Shown piece after piece: positions 1-5,039 of a stretch of 5,971 nucleotides of DNA. How positions within the stretch are numbered: position 1 is the stretch's first letter; each line of letters opens with the position of its first letter. The translations under genes were made by a program, and so were the position numbers. Under the pieces are notes generated by a model, which saw nothing but the letters and a program-made list of their open reading frames with translations, did no database searches and had not been told where the DNA came from. Source of the DNA: Hydrogenimonas sp. (lineage in GTDB: Bacteria; Campylobacterota; Campylobacteria; Campylobacterales; Hydrogenimonadaceae); assembly GCA_021647345.1 (NCBI GenBank), contig JAKIUX010000074.1:1-5971 (forward strand), written 5' to 3'.

Positions 1-450
1 GCTTTTTTTGACAGAATGCATCAGCCGGGAAGCCAGGTTTACGAAGGCGGTCTAGCAGTCTCAAAGCAGAGGGCCTTTACCTATAAACTCGGAAGATCGG
101 ATATGGTGCCTTCTGACTCCGACAGTATTATGAGACTTCACCTGAATATTAGAGACGCAATATTTCTCAATAGAAGAGGAGAGAAGGGGTGGAACTATAC
201 AGAGCTTCTTCAAAGGTACGATACATCTTCACCGGAAAAGTTTCTTAACTCAATGTTTCTGGATATTGTAGGCAGGCAGATGACAGAAGATGAGAAGAGT
301 ACTCTGCTCAAAGTGGCCGAAAATGCCGGCTGTATCTCAACGACCGGTTTCGATAAGTTTACGATGATGCTAATGACTTTTGACTACTTCTCAAGGCTTA
401 GCGAGATATATGTATATAGAAAAGTGCAAACGCAAGGAGACGCGTCATGA
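1..450 (+). CDS. 3' end of a gene upstream of DUF1501 (possibly DUF1800-like), partial
   Basis: The reading frame is open from the first base of the window (codons for A-F-F-D-R precede the first ATG at 16), so the start lies outside; 149 residues are visible. No ribosome binding site precedes the ATG at 16, which argues against that being the true start. The visible part is soluble, has no membrane segment, and ends in a helical section (about residues 85-143) containing FLNSMFLDIVGRQMTEDEK and a Phe/Met/Tyr-rich last helix. Helical C-termini of this kind, with a 'lt.dE...L' motif, occur in the DUF1800 and DUF1585-type proteins that are commonly encoded just before DUF1501 genes. Position and ATGA overlap with the DUF1501 gene support such a partner role, but I do not recognise a diagnostic DUF1800 motif in the visible part. 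Function unknown; co-export or complex formation with the DUF1501 product is inference. Confidence 0.75.
   Translation, partial: AFFDRMHQPGSQVYEGGLAVSKQRAFTYKLGRSDMVPSDSDSIMRLHLNIRDAIFLNRRGEKGWNYTELLQRYDTSSPEKFLNSMFLDIVGRQMTEDEKSTLLKVAENAGCISTTGFDKFTMMLMTFDYFSRLSEIYVYRKVQTQGDAS
434..439 (+). promoter_or_regulatory. Ribosome binding site of the DUF1501 gene
   Basis: AAGGAG lies 7 bases before the ATG at 447, inside the last codons of the upstream gene. It fixes the DUF1501 start at 447 and, with the ATGA overlap, suggests translational coupling. Confidence 0.75.
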
Positions 451-1826
451 AACGGAGAGAATTTTTAAAAAACACCATAGCTATGGCTGCTGCCAGCACT
501 CTCTTTCCAGGCTTTTCAAGCGGTGATGTGGTGCCGGTAGATTCGAGCAAGCCTCTTCCATTGGATCAAGTTATATTCGATTACGACACTTTTGCAAAAA
601 ACGACGCTCAAACTATCATAGTTTTTTTAAGCGGCGGTATGAGCGATGTTGTAGGAAACGTTCAGCATATAGAAGAGATTAAAAGCAAAGATATGTCTCT
701 TAAAAAGTATCCTGCTAACGGGATAACACCTACAACCAACGGTTTTTGGAAAGAGGCCGGGGGAGATTTTCTGGAACAGATGTTATCGGACGGAAATTTG
801 AATGTTTTTAGGACATGCTACAACCCAGGAGGCTCTTTGGCTCATGGATTTAGCCAAAAAAGAAATATGAACGGTAACGATGCCGGTTACAATTCTGGTA
901 TAGTAACTACACTGATGCATGTACTTAACCAAAACGGCGCAATATCTCCGACTGCAACTTTGACAAACGTTGCAATTGATGGAGGAGACTATAGGCTTCT
1001 TGAAGATGGCGCGACATCTCAAATGCTACCGGACTTCCTGCGTCCGGCGTCTTTCAATAGAGGGCTTGAAAATGTCTATAATTACATGATGTCGCCAGAT
1101 GGTGTATCGGTTGGTGACACTTCCGCAAATCAAAAACTTAATAGTGCAAATTTCAGCGAAGAGTTGACCGCACTTTCACAGCGCCACAACCTTTATGACG
1201 CTTTGAGCAATATATTCAACAGGCGAAATGAAATGAGTAATTTTTTAGAGAGTATAATAGCGGAAAAACTGCCAGTGGAGTATCCTGCTACCGTTGACGG
1301 ATTGAAGCTTGAAGCGGCAATGAGAATATTGGTCAATAACCCTGATACGAAAGTTGTATGTACTCTTGGCGGATATAACGGTTGGGACGATCACTCTAAC
1401 GCTATCGAAAACCATACCAAGCGTGCCTATCAGCTATTTGATGCGATAAACAGCGCTATGGAACATGCCAAAGCTGTTGGAAAAGATAATATCAACATTG
1501 TTCTTTTTAGCGATTTTGGCAGAAATCTGACGCTCAATAGTGCGGATGGATGGGATCACGGAAATAACCAAGTGATCTACTGGTTCGGAGGCAAAAAATA
1601 TTTCAATCAGTTGGGTATAGTCGGAAATACCTATCTTTATGAGATGATAAAGAAGTATCGGCTCTACTCCAGGCCAAAGGATGATTCATACCAGTTCAGA
1701 CCATACTCAATCGCCGCAACGATATACGCTCTCTACGGTATAACCAACCCGGAAGTTTTAACCGGCGGCTACGGGGTAATTGACCCTAAAGATTATACGG
1801 GTAGCAGCTTTTTGAAAGTAGTGTGA
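447..1826 (+). CDS. DUF1501 family protein with Tat signal peptide
   Basis: This 459-residue protein starts with KRREFLK followed by an Ala-rich hydrophobic stretch (residues 10-25). That is a twin-arginine (Tat) signal, so export to the periplasm in folded form, perhaps with a cofactor or metal, is likely. DUF1501 belongs to the alkaline phosphatase/sulfatase-like superfamily. The family hallmarks are visible in order: a buried strand then glycine turn, IIVFLSGGMSD (57-67); GGYNGWDDH (308-316), matching the usual GWDtH; IVLFSDFGR (351-359), matching the usual FSEFGR; and GWDHGN (368-373), matching the usual tDHG. The Asp and His residues in these motifs are the likely metal or active-site ligands. 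Length is normal for the family. The ATG at 447 overlaps the upstream stop and has a good AAGGAG site. The substrate is unknown, and no member-specific role can be claimed. Its TGA directly abuts the stop of the convergent wecA-like gene. Confidence 0.9.
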   Translation: MKRREFLKNTIAMAAASTLFPGFSSGDVVPVDSSKPLPLDQVIFDYDTFAKNDAQTIIVFLSGGMSDVVGNVQHIEEIKSKDMSLKKYPANGITPTTNGFWKEAGGDFLEQMLSDGNLNVFRTCYNPGGSLAHGFSQKRNMNGNDAGYNSGIVTTLMHVLNQNGAISPTATLTNVAIDGGDYRLLEDGATSQMLPDFLRPASFNRGLENVYNYMMSPDGVSVGDTSANQKLNSANFSEELTALSQRHNLYDALSNIFNRRNEMSNFLESIIAEKLPVEYPATVDGLKLEAAMRILVNNPDTKVVCTLGGYNGWDDHSNAIENHTKRAYQLFDAINSAMEHAKAVGKDNINIVLFSDFGRNLTLNSADGWDHGNNQVIYWFGGKKYFNQLGIVGNTYLYEMIKKYRLYSRPKDDSYQFRPYSIAATIYALYGITNPEVLTGGYGVIDPKDYTGSSFLKVV

Positions 1827-2912
1827 TTAACGACTTAAGGGTCTTTTTTCCTCTTTCGGCCAGTTTCTCATCTTCGTAAAAGTGAATCGCCTTTTTCTCT
1901 TCTCTTGCGGTTTGCGCCTTTTTATCCGTTGGTCGAAGAGGTTTAGCATAATAAAAAAGAGAATTCCAAAGAGTATAAGTGACATGAAATTGTCTGCGTG
2001 TCTCAGTTGAACGCCTATGATAGTGAAGGCTATCTGTATATAGACAAGCAGAATGACGGTGTATGGTATATCTTCATATCTTTTGTAAAGGATGTGGTGC
2101 ATATGTGTTTTGTCCGCAGAAAAGAGAGAGAGGCCTCTTTGTTTTCTGCGCACCATCACTATGAATGTGTCAAGAACAGGAAGAACTACTATAAATAGTA
2201 CCGCCATAGGCTCTATGAACTCTGTGGCTCTTACAGCGAGTACGGCTACTGTGAAGCCGAGTGTCAGTGAGCCGCTGTCACCCATGAACACTTTTGCCGG
2301 ATGCCAGTTAAATAGTAAAAAAGCCGCTATAGATGCGAGAAAGATAGAGGAGAGCATTATCATCAGTTCATCACCGTTTATATAGCCTATCCATAAAAAT
2401 GCTCCCATCATAACGGCTGAAATGGTAGCTGCCAGGCCGTCGAGGCCGTCTATGAGGTTTAGGGCGTTTGTAAAACCGGTGATGGCAAAAACTGTAAAGG
2501 GTATGGCGATGAATATGGGCAGATCAAGCCTATACCCCATATAGTGGCCCAATGTATCTATGTAGATACCGTTTATGCAAAGAATCAAGGCGGCGGCGAT
2601 GATAAATATGAATTTTACTTTCGGAGAGAGCCCTTTTTTGTCATCAAGGTATCCCGCCGCGAAGACTACTGCTATGGCTATATATACGTAGTAGTACTCT
2701 TGAAGTCTGTTCAGATCTAAGGCTATAGCTACGAACGAGACAAGCAAAGATGCGAGCCCGAAGCAGATTCCTGCGCCCCTTGGAGTAGGATTTGCGTGCA
2801 TACTTCTTTCGTTGGGAATATCTATGAGACCAAATTTATCGGCATGCTTGATGAAGAAAGCGGTGCATGCTGCCGTCAATGCAAAAGTGACAAGCATAAG
2901 AAAAAAAATCAT
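1827..2912 (-). CDS. wecA: Polyprenyl-phosphate GlcNAc-1-phosphate transferase (WecA/TagO/MraY family)
   Basis: This 361-residue integral membrane protein has about ten or eleven hydrophobic segments. The family transfers a sugar-1-phosphate from a UDP-sugar (GlcNAc in WecA/TagO) to undecaprenyl phosphate at the cytoplasmic face, starting O-antigen or other surface glycan assembly. All hallmark motifs are present: PTPRGAGI (42-49), the Mg-binding DD pair in GYLDD (D90, D91), NALNLIDGLDGLA (149-161, with D155 and D158), MGDSGS (210-215), and DKTHMHH (267-273), the HxHH motif. That His motif and the NLIDGLDG form point to the WecA/TagO branch rather than MraY proper. The ATG at 2912 has AGGAAG (2922-2917) just upstream. 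The C-terminal 35 residues form a strongly basic cytoplasmic tail (16 Lys/Arg), ending WPKEEKRPLSR. No other glycan-assembly genes are nearby in the window. Sugar specificity is inferred from family only. Confidence 0.9.
   Translation of the reverse strand: MIFFLMLVTFALTAACTAFFIKHADKFGLIDIPNERSMHANPTPRGAGICFGLASLLVSFVAIALDLNRLQEYYYVYIAIAVVFAAGYLDDKKGLSPKVKFIFIIAAALILCINGIYIDTLGHYMGYRLDLPIFIAIPFTVFAITGFTNALNLIDGLDGLAATISAVMMGAFLWIGYINGDELMIMLSSIFLASIAAFLLFNWHPAKVFMGDSGSLTLGFTVAVLAVRATEFIEPMAVLFIVVLPVLDTFIVMVRRKQRGLSLFSADKTHMHHILYKRYEDIPYTVILLVYIQIAFTIIGVQLRHADNFMSLILFGILFFIMLNLFDQRIKRRKPQEKRKRRFTFTKMRNWPKEEKRPLSR
1832..1849 (+). terminator. Weak candidate terminator after the DUF1501 gene
   Basis: GACT/GGTC can pair (1832-1835 with 1840-1843, one G-T pair) around a TAAG loop, and six T residues follow (1844-1849). 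The stem is only 4 bp, so it may not work. It lies within the last codons of the oppositely oriented wecA-like gene, which is the only place available because the two genes have no gap. Confidence 0.25.
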
Positions 2913-2951
2913 AAATCTTCCTAACTTTGCACAGGGCGTAAATATTTCTAA

Positions 2952-2979
2952 CTAATAATAAGTAATGATAACAAAGCAA
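2952..2979 (-). promoter_or_regulatory. Candidate promoter of the wecA-like gene
   Basis: On the - strand TTGCTT (2979-2974) and TATTAG (2957-2952) stand 16 bases apart, about 40 bases before the ATG at 2912. Both boxes are imperfect and the region is AT-rich, so the match could arise by chance. A promoter somewhere in this gap is reasonable because the preceding gene ends 281 bases away. Confidence 0.25.
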
Positions 2980-3058
2980 GAGTTTAAAAGAGATTAACGC
3001 AGAGTAATTTTGAAAAACCGGTAATGCAATATTGAGATTTAAAAATCTGAAAAATAGT

Positions 3059-3089
3059 GAAACCTTGACCAGGCAAGATAAGGTTTTTT
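3059..3089 (+). terminator. Hairpin followed by T-run, rightward orientation
   Basis: AAACCTT (3060-3066) pairs with AAGGTTT (3080-3086), with a G-T pair possible outside it, around a 13-base loop; T residues run from 3084 to 3089. The T-run follows the stem only on the + strand, yet no + strand gene precedes it. It could stop antisense transcription, end an unrecognised small RNA, or be chance in AT-rich DNA. Confidence 0.3.
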
Positions 3090-3139
3090 ACGAAAAGAAC
3101 CAGATTCTGATAGCGAATTTTAGATGCTAAATGGAGGAT

Positions 3140-3164
3140 GGTAGCTTCGCTACCTATAATTTTT
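3140..3164. terminator. Perfect GGTAGC/GCTACC hairpin, possible terminator of tcdA side
   Basis: GGTAGC (3140-3145) and GCTACC (3149-3154) are perfectly complementary around a TTC loop (GAA on the - strand). On the + strand TATAATTTTT follows. On the - strand, the direction in which the surE-tcdA transcript arrives, A-rich sequence precedes the stem but no T-run follows. It is the best structure available to end the surE-tcdA transcript, about 40 bases past the tcdA-like stop, but by sequence it is better oriented for rightward transcription. Confidence 0.4.
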
Positions 3165-3193
3165 AAATGAATAGCCTTTGGGTTTATAATTTT

Positions 3194-3835
3194 TCATGTA
3201 TTGGACTGGAGAATCTTTCTGACCGCAGCCGAACACATAGCGAGACCGAAAGAGCCGGTAACACCAACAAAGCTCCCTTTTTCGGTACATTTTGGTGTTT
3301 CCGGACTAAAGAGAGCCTGGTAGTCGCCTTTGAAGTTGCTCTTTTTCAGCTCATAGCGTATCTTTCTTGCGAACGGATCGCCGTGTGTCTTCCAAATGGA
3401 TGTTATCTCGATCTTTGTCGGGTCGAGTTTTCTGGCACCTCCCGTGGCGCTTATAAGCTTTGGGTGCACTTTATGGGCAAGGGCTATTTTGGCTTTTATG
3501 TCATCAATGGCGTCGAGAACAAGATCGTAAGGAGCAAAATCGAAACTCTCTACCCATTTAGCGTCTATCTTTGCTTCTATTGGGGTTACGACAGGGTATA
3601 GTTGGGCGAGTCTTTTAACCTTTACGGCTCCTACCGCTTCGCTTCCAATTTGTCGATTCTGATTGGTCACGTCGTACCTGTCGAAATCTACGATAGTTAT
3701 ATTCTCCACGCCGCTTCTAAAGAGACAGTCAAGACAGAAGCTTCCTACTCCTCCGACACCGAGCAGAAGGATCTTCGCAGACCTCAGCTTTTCGAAATCT
3801 TCGCCCATAAGCATTCGGCATCGCTCAAACCTCAT
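3194..3835 (-). CDS. tcdA: ThiF/MoeB-fold protein, probable tRNA threonylcarbamoyladenosine dehydratase (TcdA/CsdL)
   Basis: The family uses ATP to dehydrate t6A at position 37 of ANN-decoding tRNAs to cyclic ct6A. From the ATG at 3835 the protein has 213 residues. It starts with RFERCRMLMG, the usual 'RF.R...l.G' entry of TcdA proteins. Next come the nucleotide-binding loop LLGVGGVGS (to residue 32), the acidic IVDFDRYDVTN strand (48-58), NRQ (60-62), DAIDD (108-112) and SATGGARKLDP (129-139). ITSIWKTHGDPFARKIRYELKK then fits the TcdA pattern in which a 'K...DP...K.R..L' motif follows. A GTG at 3841 would add two residues, but the ATG at 3835 overlaps the surE TGA as ATGA and fits family starts, so I prefer it. 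It is shorter than the E. coli enzyme (about 270 residues), lacking the C-terminal extension. MoeB or ThiF functions are less likely because no zinc CxxC pairs are seen. Confidence 0.85.
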   Translation of the reverse strand: MRFERCRMLMGEDFEKLRSAKILLLGVGGVGSFCLDCLFRSGVENITIVDFDRYDVTNQNRQIGSEAVGAVKVKRLAQLYPVVTPIEAKIDAKWVESFDFAPYDLVLDAIDDIKAKIALAHKVHPKLISATGGARKLDPTKIEITSIWKTHGDPFARKIRYELKKSNFKGDYQALFSPETPKCTEKGSFVGVTGSFGLAMCSAAVRKILQSNT

Positions 3836-4611
3836 ATCCACTCTCGCAATCTTTCCAAATCTTCGTAGCTTGTCAAATCAAGCTGTATCGGCGTTATGGA
3901 GACACAATCAGCCTTTATGGCCTCAAAGTCGCACATCTGTTTCTCGTCTGGTATCCACTCCAACGGATGGAGCCCAAGCCAGTAGTACTCTTCGCCTCTT
4001 GGGTTTCTGTGCAGTTGAGCATCATTTCCGTAGAGTCTGAAGCCCGCCTTGGTGATCTTGTAGCCTCTGCACTCTTTGGGTGATATTGGCGGAACGTTGA
4101 TATTCAAAAAGCGTCTCTTTGGCAGAGGGAAACCCTCTTCAAGAATCTTCTTGCAGACTCTGTATGCCGCCTCTTTAGCCAGTTCGAAACCGAGCTCCTC
4201 TATCTTTTGGCACCGATCTTTGCAAACTTGGCTAATGGCGACGCCTGGAATGCCTTGTAAAACCGCCTCCATTGCCGCTGCCGCGGTGCCGCTGTAGGTT
4301 ATATCTTCGCCCATATTGGCCCCTTTGTTTATGCCGCTTACGACAAGGTCAGGCTCTCTTTTTTCATCAAAAAGTGCATATTTGCTAAGATATACGCAAT
4401 CAGTAGGAGTTCCGTCGTCAAGTTTGAAAAAATCATCATCTATCTCTACAAATCTAAGAGGTCTTGTGAGTGTCAGGCTGTGTCCGCAGGCAGATTTTTC
4501 AAGCGTAGGGGCGACAACCGTGATATGACCAAGCGGTCTAAGCGCCTCCACCAGGGCGCGGAGCCCTTCAGATTCGAAGCCGTCGTCGTTTGTTATGAGA
4601 ATTCTCTTCAT
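3832..4611 (-). CDS. surE: 5'/3'-nucleotidase SurE
   Basis: SurE is a cytoplasmic metal-dependent phosphatase acting on nucleoside monophosphates (also polyphosphate in some species), often tied to stationary-phase survival. From the ATG at 4611 the protein has 259 residues, close to the family norm. Hallmarks: ILITNDDG (4-11, with metal ligands D9 and D10), VVAPTLEKSACGHSLT (32-47, metal ligand S40 and the usual SG/SA-G-S-LT loop), GTPTDCV (67-73), and SGINKGANMGEDITYSGT (92-109, metal ligand N95), followed by AAAMEA and G-I-P-G-V-A-I-S. The frame extends upstream to an ATG at 4620 and a TTG at 4653. I chose 4611 because family members begin two or three residues before ILITNDDG, and because CCGGAT lies too near the 4620 start to serve it but at a workable distance from 4611. 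The stop overlaps the tcdA-like ATG, so the two are probably co-translated. Confidence 0.95.
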   Translation of the reverse strand: MKRILITNDDGFESEGLRALVEALRPLGHITVVAPTLEKSACGHSLTLTRPLRFVEIDDDFFKLDDGTPTDCVYLSKYALFDEKREPDLVVSGINKGANMGEDITYSGTAAAAMEAVLQGIPGVAISQVCKDRCQKIEELGFELAKEAAYRVCKKILEEGFPLPKRRFLNINVPPISPKECRGYKITKAGFRLYGNDAQLHRNPRGEEYYWLGLHPLEWIPDEKQMCDFEAIKADCVSITPIQLDLTSYEDLERLREWI

Positions 4612-4641
4612 ATTTTTCATATCCGGTAAAGTTTTGGGTGT

Positions 4642-4671
4642 ATTATAATACAATTGACGAAACTCTGTAAG
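4642..4671 (-). promoter_or_regulatory. Candidate promoter of surE-tcdA
   Basis: On the - strand a perfect TATAAT (4647-4642) lies about 30 bases before the surE ATG at 4611. An 18-base spacer leads back to CTTACA (4671-4666), four of six matches to the -35 consensus. The -10 box shares bases with the oppositely directed one. Confidence 0.5.
4644..4649 (+). promoter_or_regulatory. Candidate -10 box of the lpxB-side transcript
   Basis: A perfect TATAAT lies 30 bases before the GTG at 4680. No convincing -35 box is found 16-18 bases upstream, which is common for sigma-70 promoters in Campylobacterota. It overlaps the surE -10 box within a 14-bp palindrome. Confidence 0.45.
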
Positions 4672-4673
4672 GA
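4669..4673 (+). promoter_or_regulatory. Ribosome binding site fixing the GTG start at 4680
   Basis: AAGGA is followed by a 6-base spacer and then GTG. No other start codon in this frame has such a site, so the non-ATG start is well supported. Confidence 0.65.
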
Positions 4674-4679
4674 TTTAGG

Positions 4680-5039
4680 GTGAAAAACTGTTCTGTCGCG
4701 CTTCTTGGCGAAGTGCTATATTTTGTAGACAAAGAGGGTAGACTAAACTCCTTCAAAGACGGAGCTTTAACTATAGAGTGTAGCGAACCGATGGATGTAG
4801 TGGATATTTGTGCCGGTGTCGGCGGCTGCGGAAACTACAGAATCTTTATTGCAGATGCGAAAGATATGACTATTAAGGTTTTCGACCCGCTTAATAGGCG
4901 TCTTGCAACCCTTTTAAAGTTGCAAAAGAGGCCGGAATCGCTGGCGAAAGAGGAGTGCACTTTAGCCATAGGGCTTAAGAGCGAGATACTCCTTTTCGAT
5001 TTGAAGGAGTTGAGAGTGAAAGAGAGAGTTTCGCTATGA
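4680..5039 (+). CDS. Small hypothetical protein with beta-propeller-like repeats, coupled to lpxB
   Basis: I do not recognise the family. The 119-residue product starts at a GTG with an AAGGA site 6 bases upstream. It shows three loosely similar strand-rich units: LYFVDKEGRLNSFKDG (13-28), IFIADAKDMTIKVFDPLNRR (55-74) and LAIGLKSEILLFDLKELRVK (95-114). The pattern 'hydrophobic-D/G...hydrophobic-x-hydrophobic-F-D-x-x-x-x-x-hydrophobic' resembles WD40 or NHL propeller blades. Three units are fewer than a closed propeller needs, so it would have to assemble with itself or a partner, or be a remnant. It has five Cys (4, 34, 45, 50, 93) and no signal peptide or membrane segment, so it is probably cytoplasmic. 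Its TGA overlaps the lpxB ATG (ATGA), and its promoter drives lpxB, which suggests a link to lipid A synthesis by context only. The coupling, site and plain codon use support a real gene. Confidence 0.75.
   Translation: MKNCSVALLGEVLYFVDKEGRLNSFKDGALTIECSEPMDVVDICAGVGGCGNYRIFIADAKDMTIKVFDPLNRRLATLLKLQKRPESLAKEECTLAIGLKSEILLFDLKELRVKERVSL

Larger units (their letters stand above)
2913..3193. other. 281-bp AT-rich non-coding gap with two hairpins
   Basis: No convincing gene lies on either strand. The gap contains the ribosome binding site and a weak candidate promoter of the wecA-like gene at its left end, and two inverted repeats (3059-3089 and 3140-3164) described separately. The 10-base string TATAATTTTT occurs at 3155-3164 and again at 3185-3194, where it reaches the tcdA-like stop codon by one base. 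An 11-codon frame from the ATG at 3131 has no ribosome binding site and is not called. Confidence 0.6.

Noticed and set aside
16..18. ATG at 16 as the true start of the first gene
   Set aside because: The frame stays open to base 1 with no ribosome binding site before the ATG, so the gene is most likely cut by the window edge.
783..1022. 79-codon - strand frame inside the DUF1501 gene
   Set aside because: It is antisense to a continuous coding frame and has no recognisable features.
1998..2385. Two + strand frames (1998-2198, 2092-2385) inside the wecA-like gene
   Set aside because: They are antisense to the NLIDGLDG-to-HMHH region of a well-supported membrane enzyme.
3035..3048. Small inverted repeat AGATT/AATCT
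   Set aside because: A 5-bp AT-rich stem with a 4-base loop is expected by chance here, and no T-run placement makes it a terminator.
3131..3166. 11-codon frame starting at ATG 3131
   Set aside because: It overlaps the perfect hairpin, lacks a ribosome binding site and is too short to judge; the hairpin explains the sequence better.
3167..3601. 144-codon + strand frame over the tcdA-like gene
   Set aside because: It is antisense to a gene with clear ThiF/TcdA motifs, has no ribosome binding site and its translation is Ser/Cys-rich without any domain pattern.
3602..4040. Two overlapping + strand frames (3602-3868, 3663-4040)
   Set aside because: Both lie antisense to tcdA and surE. The translations show low-complexity Ser/Arg/Pro composition typical of a shadow frame.
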